Assembly: GCA_947493575.1 (NCBI GenBank)
Contig: CANLRQ010000034.1
Span: forward strand, 1-32,110
From: an uncultured Marinomonas sp.
GTDB taxonomy: Bacteria; Pseudomonadota; Gammaproteobacteria; Pseudomonadales; Marinomonadaceae
DNA: 32,110 bases
Direction of reading: 5' to 3'
The notes beneath the pieces were generated by a model. The model was not told where the DNA came from, did not search any database, and saw nothing but the letters and a program-made list of their open reading frames with translations. Below are positions 16,902-25,213 of the stretch, piece by piece. A program made the translations under genes and the position numbers. The number at the start of each line of letters is the position of its first letter. The first letter of the stretch is position 1.

Positions 16902-16955
16902 TTGAGACCTTTGTACAAAGTATTAGCAAGCGTAATAGTCGTGGAAAGGTCTCAA
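16902..16955 (+). terminator. Hairpin after cheR, possible terminator
   Basis: TTGAGACCTTT (16902-16912) and AAAGGTCTCAA (16945-16955) form a perfect 11-bp stem with a 32-base loop directly after the cheR stop. The loop is long and the downstream sequence TTTAAATAAAG has only three T's, so a protein-binding site is the alternative. Confidence 0.45.
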
Positions 16956-17020
16956 TTTAAATAAAGAAAATTATGTGGTGAGGCTTCTGTATATTGATAT
17001 AAGTCGCCTCTGCTTTTCTC

Positions 17021-17048
17021 TCTTTCTTCTCTTTCTTCTCTTTCTTCT
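17021..17048 (+). repeat. Tandem TCTTTCTTC repeat in a pyrimidine-rich tract
   Basis: Three perfect copies of the 9-mer TCTTTCTTC run from 17021 to 17047, inside a C/T-rich tract that extends to about 17130. It lies between the cheR hairpin and the flgB promoter. No reading frame or known site explains it. Confidence 0.7.
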
Positions 17049-17170
17049 GATAGCTCTTCATAGCCTTTGCTTTTTTCTGCCTTTCCTTTTATTGGTTGCT
17101 TCTGTTGCCGCTTTTTGCCGTTTTTTATTTAATATTTTATAAGATATTGAAATTAAAGGGTTTTATTTTT

Positions 17171-17186
17171 TGGCATCTATTTTGCT
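17171..17186 (+). promoter_or_regulatory. Sigma-54 promoter of the flgB operon
   Basis: TGGCATCTATTTTGCT carries GG at 17172-17173 and GC at 17184-17185, exactly 10 bases apart, and matches the TGGCAY-N5-TTGCW consensus of sigma-54 (RpoN) sites. Transcription would begin near 17197, about 30 bases before the flgB ATG. An enhancer-binding FleQ/FlrC-type activator is expected from other polar flagella, but none is encoded here. Confidence 0.85.
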
Positions 17187-17228
17187 TTGTAAATATCATT
17201 ATTAGTATTTTTACGGTGAGGTGGAGTA

Positions 17229-17630
17229 ATGGCTATTACATTTGAGGGTGCTCTTGCGGGACATGATAAAGCGTTACTATTTAGAAGCGCTCGTTCTGCG
17301 GTGTTAGCTAATAATATAGCAAACTCAGATACGCCAAATTACAAAGCTCGTGACATTAGCTTTGAATCAATGATGAAGGAATCAACCCGCAGCCGGTTGT
17401 CTATGAATGCAACTAATGATAAGCATTTATCGCAGGCTTCAGGGCTTGCTTCTGTTGATTCTGATGCGCTTCTGTACCGTACTCCAAGTCAGCCATCATT
17501 GGATGGAAATACTGTAGATATGCAAAGAGAACAAGCTGAATTTGCTCAAAATTCCTTGCAGTTTGACACAAGTTTTTTGTTTTTAGATCGAAAAATTAGC
17601 GGTATGAAAAAAGCTCTAGGAGGGCAGTAA
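17229..17630 (+). CDS. flgB: FlgB, proximal rod protein
   Basis: Rod subunit nearest the MS ring. At 133 residues it has family length. The N-terminal rod/hook signature SAVLANNIANSDTPNYKARDI (23-43) is clear, and the C-terminal helix ends FLDRKISGMKKALGGQ. The ATG follows GAGGTGGAG, a good ribosome-binding site. It heads a ten-gene run up to flgJ and the sigma-54 promoter sits directly in front of it. The stop lies 2 bases before the flgC ATG. Confidence 0.97.
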   Translation: MAITFEGALAGHDKALLFRSARSAVLANNIANSDTPNYKARDISFESMMKESTRSRLSMNATNDKHLSQASGLASVDSDALLYRTPSQPSLDGNTVDMQREQAEFAQNSLQFDTSFLFLDRKISGMKKALGGQ

Positions 17631-17632
17631 GC

Positions 17633-18082
17633 ATGTCTTTAAATAATATTTTTGCTATTGCTGGCTCTGCGATGAGCGCCCAAACAGTTCGTTTAAATAC
17701 AGTGGCCAGTAATATTGCTAATGTTGACAGTGTTTCTAGTTCTGTCGATCAGACATATCGTGCTCGCAAACCTGTTTTTGCAGAAATGTTTGATGAATCT
17801 ATGAAGTCTCATGGTTGGAATAACGTTAACGATGATGGTTTGGGGGCAGGTATTGGTGTACAGATTAAGGGTATTGTTGAGTCAGATGCGCCTTTACAGC
17901 CAAGGTATGAACCTGACCACCCTATGGCTAACGAAACGGGTTTTGTATTCTATCCAAATGTAAATCCGGTTGAAGAAATGGCTGATATGATGTCTGCTTC
18001 ACGATCTTTTCAGACGAATGTTGAAATTATGAATTCAGCAAAAAGTATGATGCAAAAAGTTTTAACGCTTGGGCAATCTTAA
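17633..18082 (+). CDS. flgC: FlgC, proximal rod protein
   Basis: Rod subunit that assembles after FlgB. It has 149 residues, with the N-terminal VRLNTVASNIANVDS motif (20-34), the ARKPVFAEM segment, the PRYEPDHPMA block and the C-terminal ASRSFQTNVEIMNSAKSMMQKVLTLGQ helix shared by axial proteins. The ribosome-binding site GGAGGG lies at the 3' end of flgB. Nothing unusual is seen. Confidence 0.97.
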   Translation: MSLNNIFAIAGSAMSAQTVRLNTVASNIANVDSVSSSVDQTYRARKPVFAEMFDESMKSHGWNNVNDDGLGAGIGVQIKGIVESDAPLQPRYEPDHPMANETGFVFYPNVNPVEEMADMMSASRSFQTNVEIMNSAKSMMQKVLTLGQS

Positions 18083-18092
18083 GGGGTAATGT

Positions 18093-18785
18093 ATGACTGA
18101 AATAAATAATGGTTTCAGTAGCCTGATTGCTCAGTACGGTACTGATAAGGCAAAGAAGGGCGCGGGCGTTGATGAGCAAACTGCTGCTGAAAAAGCCAGC
18201 ATTGGGGATCAGGATGTTTTTATGACGCTGTATATTGAGCAGCTAAAGAATCAAGACCCGACTGCGCCACAGGATACAAATGATATGGTTGCGCAAATGT
18301 CGCAATTTAATCAGGTTGAACAGCTCACAACAATATCTACCAAGTTGGAGGCTATGGCAGCCTCTTTGACTTCAAGTCAGGCTTTGGGGGCGTCGACATT
18401 AGTTGGTAAATCCGTTTTTGTTAATCAAAGTGCTGCAAGTCTTGTTGAAGGTTCTGATATTTCTTTAAGAGTGGATATACCGGACGATGTTAGTGAGGCC
18501 AGTTTAAAAATTGCGGATGCAGATGGAAATGTAGTTAATGAATTTGAATTAACGTCAAAAGAGTTTACGTGGGATGGTAAAGATAAAGATGGCAATTTGT
18601 TGCCACCTGGCAATTACACCTTCTCAGCAAGTGGTAAAACCTTTGAAGGTGATGCTTTGGATTTGAGTACCTTGCTTCCTGCAAGAATTCAAGGCGTCAC
18701 AATAAATGGTGCTAATGGCACAGAGCTTAATGTAGCAGGGCATGGAAAAATGAGCCTGTCTAATGAATTGGAAATAGTAGGTTAA
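18093..18785 (+). CDS. flgD: FlgD, hook-cap scaffold protein
   Basis: Caps the growing hook and is replaced when the hook is done. The N-terminal conserved part reads DVFMTLYIEQLKNQDPTAPQ, then MVAQMSQFNQVEQLTTI (about 42-79). The C-terminal half holds an FlgD Ig-like/tudor-like pair with VRVDIPDD-type strands and the motif FTWDGKDKDGNLLPPGNYTF (149-168), standard for the family. At 230 residues it is normal. It starts 10 bases after flgC and ends 12 before flgE. Confidence 0.96.
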   Translation: MTEINNGFSSLIAQYGTDKAKKGAGVDEQTAAEKASIGDQDVFMTLYIEQLKNQDPTAPQDTNDMVAQMSQFNQVEQLTTISTKLEAMAASLTSSQALGASTLVGKSVFVNQSAASLVEGSDISLRVDIPDDVSEASLKIADADGNVVNEFELTSKEFTWDGKDKDGNLLPPGNYTFSASGKTFEGDALDLSTLLPARIQGVTINGANGTELNVAGHGKMSLSNELEIVG

Positions 18786-18797
18786 TCGGAGAACGTT

Positions 18798-20498
18798 ATG
18801 GGATTTAATACAGCACTTTCAGGTATCAAAGCTTCTGCGGATTTTTTGAGTGTTACAGGTAATAATATAGCGAACTCCGATACAACTGGCTTTAAGCGTT
18901 CACGAGTGGAATTTGGTGATCTTTATAATAGCAGCGTAGTTGGTGCGGGTAGTAGTAATTCAATTGGCTCAGGTGTGAGTGTCAATAATGTGGCTCAGCA
19001 ATTTGCTCCCGGTAACATTTCGGATACAGGTAGTAATTTGGACTTAGCTGTTGATGGTAGTGGCTTCTTTGTTCTTGATATTAGAGGGACTCAAACCTTT
19101 ACTCGTGCCGGAGATTTTAAGCTGGACGAGGAGGGTTTCCTTGTAACGAATGATGGGGCAAGTGTTCAAGGTTATAATGCTGTAGATGGTATTATCGGTG
19201 GTAACCTTGAAGATCTCATCGTACCTACAGAGCGTATTGCTCCGCAAGCTACAGCGGCTATCGAAATTAACGCTAGATTGGATTCTGGCAACGAAGATGT
19301 ACCTGCCTTTATAGATGATGCATTTGATCCGACTGATCCTGACACCTATAATTATACGCAAACGCAAACGGTTGCTGATGCACAAGTTCCGCCTCAAAAT
19401 CATATTGTTTCTTATTACTATGCAAAATCAGACTTGCCTAATACTTATCAGGTGTACGCTACCGTAGATGGATCAGCTGTGGATGATGGGGGAAATGCGT
19501 GGTTAACCGATCAGTATATTACTTTTAATGGTGCGGATGGTTATCGAGATGCTCTTGGGGCGGTACAGCCAGGCGGATCTCAGGTTCTTTATGCTGGTAC
19601 AAACCAACCTCAAGTTGCTGATATAGCTGCTTTAACTCAAACGGACTTTGCTCTTGCGGGTAATCTGAATGGTGTTGCTATAGCTGATACCTTAACTGTT
19701 GCTAATGTAATTGAACCGTCTAATGTTGCTAGGAATGCTTTTGATCCAGGTGATCCATTAAGTTATAACTTTGGTAATACAAAAAATATATACGATACTT
19801 TGGGTGAGACTCATACACTTGGTTATTACTTTATTCAGCAAGGTGAAGCCAATACTTACGAGCTAAAAGTAACAGTTGATGGAAAGAAAACTTTTGATGA
19901 TCCTGTTACAGGGTTGCCTACGCCCTTTGTTCCAGAGGATACGATTATAACTTTTGATTTGTCGGGTAATATGTCGGGAATTTTTGAAGGGTTTCCACCT
20001 TTTGCGGTGTCTTCCCCTGCTCAGCTTTCAATTACTGGTTTTGATCCTACCGACCTTACGGCTGAAATTCCGATAGATCTTACTAAATCGACTCAGTTTG
20101 CGGGTAATAATGATGATGATTTTGAACAAGATGGTTTTGCTGCAGGTGAGTTGCAAGGTGTGTTTTTTGATGAGGATGGTTTTTTGAAGGCAACCTATAC
20201 CAATCAGCAAACGGCAACTTTGGGGCAGATTGCCTTAGCAACCTTTGATAATACGGATGGTTTGAGCCCTGCTGGTAATACGGCTTGGACGGCAAGCTCT
20301 AACTCTGGGGTGGCAAATATTGGCCGAGCGAATACAGGTACATTGGGTGGTATTCGTGGCGGTGCTCTTGAGGAGTCTAATGTGGACCTAACTTCTGAGC
20401 TGGTTGGTTTGATTGAAGCGCAACGAAACTATCAAGCGAACTCGAAAACACTAGAGACAGAGAATACGGTGACTCAGACGATTATTAACTTACGATAG
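18798..20498 (+). CDS. flgE: FlgE, hook protein with enlarged variable domain
   Basis: Subunit of the flagellar hook. The D0/D1 ends are conserved: MGFNTALSGIKAS, then GNNIANSDTTGFKRSRVEF at the N-terminus, and GALEESNVDLTSELVGLIEA followed by QRNYQANSKTLET at the C-terminus. At 566 residues it is much longer than the roughly 400 of E. coli. The extra length is in the surface-exposed middle, where residues 175-228 and 315-368 look like two copies of one module (FDPTDPDTYNYTQTQ and FDPGDPLSYNFGNTK, each followed by a YYY/YYF and NTY-V-VDG pattern). The long form is common in marine gammaproteobacteria. A 135-base gap with a possible sigma-54-like site separates it from flgF. Confidence 0.96.
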   Translation: MGFNTALSGIKASADFLSVTGNNIANSDTTGFKRSRVEFGDLYNSSVVGAGSSNSIGSGVSVNNVAQQFAPGNISDTGSNLDLAVDGSGFFVLDIRGTQTFTRAGDFKLDEEGFLVTNDGASVQGYNAVDGIIGGNLEDLIVPTERIAPQATAAIEINARLDSGNEDVPAFIDDAFDPTDPDTYNYTQTQTVADAQVPPQNHIVSYYYAKSDLPNTYQVYATVDGSAVDDGGNAWLTDQYITFNGADGYRDALGAVQPGGSQVLYAGTNQPQVADIAALTQTDFALAGNLNGVAIADTLTVANVIEPSNVARNAFDPGDPLSYNFGNTKNIYDTLGETHTLGYYFIQQGEANTYELKVTVDGKKTFDDPVTGLPTPFVPEDTIITFDLSGNMSGIFEGFPPFAVSSPAQLSITGFDPTDLTAEIPIDLTKSTQFAGNNDDDFEQDGFAAGELQGVFFDEDGFLKATYTNQQTATLGQIALATFDNTDGLSPAGNTAWTASSNSGVANIGRANTGTLGGIRGGALEESNVDLTSELVGLIEAQRNYQANSKTLETENTVTQTIINLR

Positions 20499-20579
20499 TA
20501 ATAATCTGGTATCGTTTTTTAGTTTTTGATTTAATTGGTTTTTTACAATTAACGACCTTATCTATTAAAGAGTCTGTGT

Positions 20580-20595
20580 TGGCATGCTTATTGTA
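20580..20595 (+). promoter_or_regulatory. Weak sigma-54-like site before flgF
   Basis: TGGCATGCTTATTGTA has a good -24 half (TGGCATG) but GT instead of GC 10 bases after the GG. It lies 38 bases before the flgF ATG in the longest gap of the rod-hook genes. It could be a weak internal promoter or chance. Confidence 0.3.
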
Positions 20596-20633
20596 TTGCT
20601 TATACAGATTCTTTTTTTGTGAGGGTATGTTTA

Positions 20634-21377
20634 ATGGATAGAGCACTCTACCTTGCCATGAGCGGTGGCAAACAGACAATGCACGCTCAAACACTGCATG
20701 CGAATAACCTAGCAAATGTTAGTACGACTGGCTTTCGTTCCGATTTTGAGCAAGCTCGTTCTATGCAGGTAAATGGTGAGCACTTCCCTTCCCGCGTTTA
20801 TGCAATGACTGAAAACCCAGCTACTCGCTTTGAGTCTGGTGGGTTGATTCAAACGGGTCGTAATTTAGATGTTGCAGTTCAAGACAACGGTTTTATTACG
20901 GTTCAGGATGAGTTAGGGCGTGAGGCTTATACTCGCGCTGGTGACTTCCAAATAACTTCGGTTGGTCAACTTGTTACTTCGACGGGGTTACCTGTCATGG
21001 GTAATGATGGGCCGGTTTTTCTTCCTCCTTTAGATCAGATTACTTTTGGTGATGATGGTACAATTTCAATAGTCCCTCAAGGTGGGGCTGCATCTGAAAT
21101 AGCTGTTATTAATCAGCTCAAACTGGTTACTCCTGATACAAAATTACTAGAAAAAGGTAATAGTGGTCTTATCTATGGTAAGGACGGTCAGGTCTTTGAT
21201 AGGAGTCCAGAAGCAAAAGTTATTTCTGGGTTTCTTGAGGGAAGTAATGTAAATGCCGTCGAAGAGATGACCCACATCATGAGTTTATCTCGTCGCTTTG
21301 AGCTTAATATTAAAGTGATGGATACCGTAAGAAATAATGAAAATGCTTCGGCACGCATATTGCAACGTAATGGCTAA
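20634..21377 (+). CDS. flgF: FlgF, distal-rod protein (proximal part)
   Basis: Rod subunit beneath FlgG. The conserved start MDRALYLAMSGGKQTMHAQ is followed by HANNLANVSTTGFRSDFEQ, and the C-terminal end is GFLEGSNVNAVEEMTHIMSL then SRRFELNIKVM. ATG 20634 is chosen because GAGGG ends 8 bases before it and the family begins with this methionine; a GTG at 20619 is less likely. The length of 247 residues is normal. flgG follows after 54 bases. Confidence 0.96.
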   Translation: MDRALYLAMSGGKQTMHAQTLHANNLANVSTTGFRSDFEQARSMQVNGEHFPSRVYAMTENPATRFESGGLIQTGRNLDVAVQDNGFITVQDELGREAYTRAGDFQITSVGQLVTSTGLPVMGNDGPVFLPPLDQITFGDDGTISIVPQGGAASEIAVINQLKLVTPDTKLLEKGNSGLIYGKDGQVFDRSPEAKVISGFLEGSNVNAVEEMTHIMSLSRRFELNIKVMDTVRNNENASARILQRNG

Positions 21378-21431
21378 TTAAAAAGCACGTGATCGAAAGT
21401 GTTTAAAGCAGATTGATAAGAGGGTACTGGT

Positions 21432-22217
21432 ATGCATTCAGCTCTTTGGGTGAGTAAAACAGGTTTAAGCGCAATGGATAAGCAATTGTCCGTTGTATCG
21501 AACAATTTAGCGAATATCTCTACTGTGGGTTTTAAGAAAGATCGAGCTGTGTTTGAAGATCTTCTATATCACACTGTTAGGCAGCCTGGTGGGTTAAGTT
21601 CTCAAAATAATGAGCTGCCATCTGGGCTGCAATTAGGCTCTGGTGTTCGAGTGGCTTCTACTCAAAAAGATTTCTCAGAAGGGGATTATAACGTAACAGA
21701 CCGACAGCTGGATGTGGCAATACAGGGAGATGGCTTCTTTCAAGTGTTGCAACCTGATGGAACGATTGGTTATACAAGAGATGGTAGCTTTCAGTTAAAT
21801 AGTAATGGCCAAATTGTGACTCCGAATGGGTTGCTATTGGAGCCTGCCGTGACAATTGACCCTGATGTGGTTGAAATTACTATTGGTGATGATGGTGTTG
21901 TATCTGTATTAAGAGCAGGGCAAACAGACACAGAGGAAGTTGGAGCAATAAACGTTGCTGGTTTTATCAATCCATCGGGTTTGGCCGCTATTGGTCAAAA
22001 CTTATTTTCAGAGACAAATGCCAGTGGTGCACCTATTGTTGGTGTGCCAGGGGAAGACTCTTTAGGGGAGTTGCGACAAGGTATGTTGGAAGCGTCCAAT
22101 GTAAACTCTGTTGAAGAGTTGGTAAATATGATTACTACTCAAAGGGCGTATGAAATGAACTCGAAAGTCATTTCCACTGCGGACTCTATGTTGGGCTTTG
22201 TTACTCAACAGCTATAA
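21432..22217 (+). CDS. flgG: FlgG, distal rod protein
   Basis: Forms the distal rod that passes through the P and L rings. It has 261 residues and the full set of family marks: MHSALWVSKTGLSAMDKQLS, VVSNNLANISTVGFKKDRAV, GDGFFQVLQPDGTIGYTRDG (about 97-116) and the C-terminal LEASNVNSVEELVNMITTQR then AYEMNSKVISTAD. The conserved length and lack of insertions are as expected, since the rod has to fit the rings. flgH starts 19 bases later. Confidence 0.98.
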   Translation: MHSALWVSKTGLSAMDKQLSVVSNNLANISTVGFKKDRAVFEDLLYHTVRQPGGLSSQNNELPSGLQLGSGVRVASTQKDFSEGDYNVTDRQLDVAIQGDGFFQVLQPDGTIGYTRDGSFQLNSNGQIVTPNGLLLEPAVTIDPDVVEITIGDDGVVSVLRAGQTDTEEVGAINVAGFINPSGLAAIGQNLFSETNASGAPIVGVPGEDSLGELRQGMLEASNVNSVEELVNMITTQRAYEMNSKVISTADSMLGFVTQQL

Positions 22218-22236
22218 TGTTGAGTTAGGTGATTTT

Positions 22237-22899
22237 ATGAAACTGCTTACTTTGATTGCTTTGATGTCCTTGCTAGTGGGTTGTGCTATTGTTGAGCCTA
22301 CCCCAACGTCGGACGACCCTTTTTATGCTCCTGTAATACAGGAACGTATTCAGGCGAATAATAGAGCGGACGGTAGTATTTATCAGTCTGGAATGGGGGA
22401 CATATTTTTCGGAGATAAAAAGGCAAGGCAAATTGGAGATATTTTGACTGTTAATTTGAGTGAAAGTACTCAGTCAACCAAGTCAAATGATACCAGTTTA
22501 TCTAAATCATCTTCCTCTACTATAACAAATCCAACTTTGTTGGGTGTTCCAATAGGCTTGGATACCAATTTGCCTAGTACTTCAACCGACTTTTCAGGCA
22601 GTGCTGATGCCAATCAAAGTAACAGTTTGACCGGTAGTATCACAGTTACTGTGTATGATGTGTACCCTAATGGTTTACTGGCAGTGCGTGGAGAGAAGTG
22701 GATTACTCTTAATCGTGGTCAAGAATACATAAGGGTTTCAGGGTTGGTTCGAGAATCTGACATTAATGCAGATAATACAATTAGTTCAACCCGTTTGGCA
22801 GATGCAAGGATTGCTTATTCAGGTACGGGTGAACTTGCAGAGGGAAGTAAGCAGGGCTGGTTGAGTAGGTTTGTTAATTCAAGCTGGATGCCATTTTAA
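22237..22899 (+). CDS. flgH: FlgH, L-ring lipoprotein
   Basis: Outer-membrane lipoprotein that makes the L ring. ATG 22237 follows TTAGGTGA and opens a lipoprotein signal, MKLLTLIALMSLLVGC, with lipobox LVGC and Cys16 as the lipidated residue. Downstream are GSIYQSGMGDIFFGDKKARQ-like sequence, GDILTVNLSE, the Ser/Thr-rich stretch usual for FlgH, NGLLAVRGEKWITLNRGQEY and IRVSGLVRESDI. The length of 220 residues is normal. An earlier in-frame start at 22198 would bury the lipobox and overlap flgG, so it is rejected. Confidence 0.97.
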   Translation: MKLLTLIALMSLLVGCAIVEPTPTSDDPFYAPVIQERIQANNRADGSIYQSGMGDIFFGDKKARQIGDILTVNLSESTQSTKSNDTSLSKSSSSTITNPTLLGVPIGLDTNLPSTSTDFSGSADANQSNSLTGSITVTVYDVYPNGLLAVRGEKWITLNRGQEYIRVSGLVRESDINADNTISSTRLADARIAYSGTGELAEGSKQGWLSRFVNSSWMPF

Positions 22900-22921
22900 A
22901 CCATTTATTTAGGCTGATGTT

Positions 22922-24007
22922 ATGAGACTTTTTACTTTACTTGTGTTGTTGGTTTTAACGAGCTTTTCTTATGCGGAAAGGTTGAAGGATATTACTTCGG
23001 TAGAAGGTGTTCGTGATAACAAATTATTTGGCTATGGTTTAGTTATTGGATTGAATGGCACTGGGGATAACACTGCTTTTACAGAGCAAAGTTTTGCCAG
23101 CATGTTGTCGCAATTTGGTATTACTTTGCCGGAAGGGGTGCAAACTAACTCAGATAATGTGGCCGCTGTTTCTCTAACAGCAACATTGCCAGCATTTGCT
23201 AAGCCCGGGCAGAGTATTGATGTAACTGCTTCTTCTATTGGTAATTCAAGTAGCTTGCGTGGTGGAACACTGTTGCTTTCTACTTTGAAAGGGGCTGATG
23301 GTGAGGTGTACGCTATTGCTCAGGGTAATTTGGTTGTAGGTGGTTTGGGTGTACAGGGAGCTGATGGTTCTAGATTGTCAGTAAATATCCCAACGGTTGG
23401 GCGTATTCCAAATGGTGCGTCGGTAGAGAGGGTTGTGCCAAGCAGCTTTAATCGTGGAGATACATTAACATTTAATTTAAATCGACCAGACTTTACGACG
23501 GCAAAACATGTTGCTGATCGAATTAATAACTTATTGGGTCCGAGTATTGCACAAACGTTAGATGCTACATCTATCCGAGTTTCGGCTCCAAGGGATCCAA
23601 GCCAGAGAGTGGCCTTTTTATCTATTTTAGAAAATTTAGAAGTTGAACTCGGTAAGGAAAGAGCGAAAATAGTAATCAACTCTCGAACAGGGACTATTAT
23701 TATTGGTCAAAATGTTACTGTAACTCCTGCAGCAGTAACACATGGTAGTTTGACGGTTACAATTAAAGAGAACCCTGAAATCGGGCAGCCAAATGCCTTG
23801 GCGGGCGGTGAAACCATTCTCGCTCCGAGGACTGAAATTACAGTAGATGAAGACAGTGGGCATATGTTCCTATTTGATCCGGGTGCTTCTTTAAATGATA
23901 TTGTAAGAGCAGTAAACCAAGTGGGAGCAGCGCCGGGTGATGTGATGGCAATACTTGAAGGCTTGAAGCAAGCGGGTGCCTTGAACGCGGACTTAGTTGT
24001 AATATAA
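22922..24007 (+). CDS. flgI: FlgI, P-ring protein
   Basis: Periplasmic protein that forms the P ring around the rod, with FlgA as chaperone. A signal peptide [18 protein letters not shown] opens the protein, followed by the mature start [20 protein letters not shown] and [19 protein letters not shown]. Other conserved blocks are [20 protein letters not shown] and [17 protein letters not shown], and the C-terminal [20 protein letters not shown] then [14 protein letters not shown]. The length of 361 residues matches the family. It starts 22 bases after flgH. Confidence 0.98.
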   Translation: MRLFTLLVLLVLTSFSYAERLKDITSVEGVRDNKLFGYGLVIGLNGTGDNTAFTEQSFASMLSQFGITLPEGVQTNSDNVAAVSLTATLPAFAKPGQSIDVTASSIGNSSSLRGGTLLLSTLKGADGEVYAIAQGNLVVGGLGVQGADGSRLSVNIPTVGRIPNGASVERVVPSSFNRGDTLTFNLNRPDFTTAKHVADRINNLLGPSIAQTLDATSIRVSAPRDPSQRVAFLSILENLEVELGKERAKIVINSRTGTIIIGQNVTVTPAAVTHGSLTVTIKENPEIGQPNALAGGETILAPRTEITVDEDSGHMFLFDPGASLNDIVRAVNQVGAAPGDVMAILEGLKQAGALNADLVVI

Positions 24008-24092
24008 TAAGTATTTTTAGCCTTCGCGGATTCAAAGCTTTCGTTACGTTTGTTTAGCTTGAGTTGATTGATGGTATTTAGGTGGATAAATT

Positions 24093-25100
24093 ATGAATAA
24101 AATTACTTCAAATGAGTTTTACGGTGATTTATCTTCCTTGGCCGCGTTAAAGACTCAAGCTCAGAAGGACCCTGATGCAGCATTAAAAAAAGTGGCTCAA
24201 GAATTTGAGTCAATTTTTATTGGAATGCTTTTAAAAAATATGAGAAGTTCCAATGAATTAATTGGTGGAACAGACTTATTTTCCAGTAGTCAGACCCGTC
24301 AATATGAAGAAATGCTGGATTCTCAAATGGCACAGTCAATGGCTAAGTCTGGTGGTGTTGGGTTGGCTGATGCCTTAATTCGACAATTTGAAGGTAGGGG
24401 CAGTTCGGATGTTCCTAAGTTCGGTGCTGCTGGTGACAGTGAATTATTAAAAAGCATTGCTACCCAAGACTTAGCTAAGGTTCAGTTATTAGCGCAAGAA
24501 GCAAGTCGCCGTTTACTGGAAAACTCTCAGAGTTCAGACTCCTCGACTGGAAATAAACAACGCATAGAAAGTCAGGCGGCATTAGCTAAATCTGAGCCAG
24601 TTGGCTCTGTGCCAGTGAAAAATGTCATTTTTGATTCTCCTGAATCGTTTGTTGAGCAGCTATGGCCATTGGCAAAGCAGGCTGGGGAAAAGCTTGGTGT
24701 TGACCCTAAAGCGATTCTTGCTCAAACCGCTTTAGAGACGGGATGGGGGAAGTATCCGATTGCTAAGTCTGATGGAACAGCAAGCTTTAATATGTTTGGG
24801 ATAAAGGCTGACTCTCGTTGGAAGGGGGAGCGGGCGGTTGTAACGACGCTTGAGTATGATAATGGCGTTGCGAAAAAGCAAAAGGCGCCTTTTAGAGCGT
24901 ATGAATCGTTTTCGGAAAGTTTTAATGATTACGCTAACTTTCTTCAAACCAGTGAGCGGTACAAAGATGCCTTGTTGGCAGGAGACAATGCGGCAATGTT
25001 TGCCGCTTATTTGCAAAAAGGTGGTTATGCTACCGACCCTAATTACAGTCAAAAAATAGACAGCATCCTTTCAAGTAAGTGGTTTAAAACACTTCTCTAA
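24093..25100 (+). CDS. flgJ: FlgJ, rod cap and peptidoglycan hydrolase
   Basis: Two-domain protein. The N-terminal rod-cap half has KVAQEFESIFIGMLLKNMR (33-51) and the TRQYEEMLDSQMAQSMAKS stretch. The C-terminal glucosaminidase domain (about 185-335) has ILAQTALETGWGKYPI with the catalytic Glu215, and the SFNMFGIKAD motif after it. It cuts peptidoglycan so the rod can pass. A linker of about 80 residues, rich in Ser and Gln, joins the halves. At 335 residues it is the long dual-domain type of gammaproteobacteria rather than the rod-cap-only form. An 85-base gap precedes it. Confidence 0.97.
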   Translation: MNKITSNEFYGDLSSLAALKTQAQKDPDAALKKVAQEFESIFIGMLLKNMRSSNELIGGTDLFSSSQTRQYEEMLDSQMAQSMAKSGGVGLADALIRQFEGRGSSDVPKFGAAGDSELLKSIATQDLAKVQLLAQEASRRLLENSQSSDSSTGNKQRIESQAALAKSEPVGSVPVKNVIFDSPESFVEQLWPLAKQAGEKLGVDPKAILAQTALETGWGKYPIAKSDGTASFNMFGIKADSRWKGERAVVTTLEYDNGVAKKQKAPFRAYESFSESFNDYANFLQTSERYKDALLAGDNAAMFAAYLQKGGYATDPNYSQKIDSILSSKWFKTLL

Positions 25101-25122
25101 AACGCCTATTTCTTTTTAGGAA

Positions 25123-25153
25123 TTGGTAAAGTTCTTGCATGATCAGTCGATAA
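25123..25153 (+). promoter_or_regulatory. Overlapping sigma-54-like and sigma-28 promoter of flgKL
   Basis: TAAAGTTC (25127-25134), 11 bases, GTCGATAA (25146-25153) matches the sigma-28 consensus at 14 of 16 positions and shares its -10 box with the flgM promoter. Embedded in it, TGGTAAAGTTCTTGCA has GG at 25125-25126 and GC at 25137-25138, exactly 10 apart, as in sigma-54 sites. Starts would fall near 25150-25160, about 60 bases before the flgK ATG. The sigma-28 reading is the stronger. Confidence 0.7.
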
Positions 25154-25213
25154 ACTCAATACCTTTGCTAGTTTTAGCATAGAAAATACGAAGTGAAATC
25201 GAGGTAAGTCATT

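Noticed and set aside
19044..19403. 119-codon minus-strand frame inside flgE
   Set aside because: It lies opposite conserved hook-protein sequence and has shadow-like composition.
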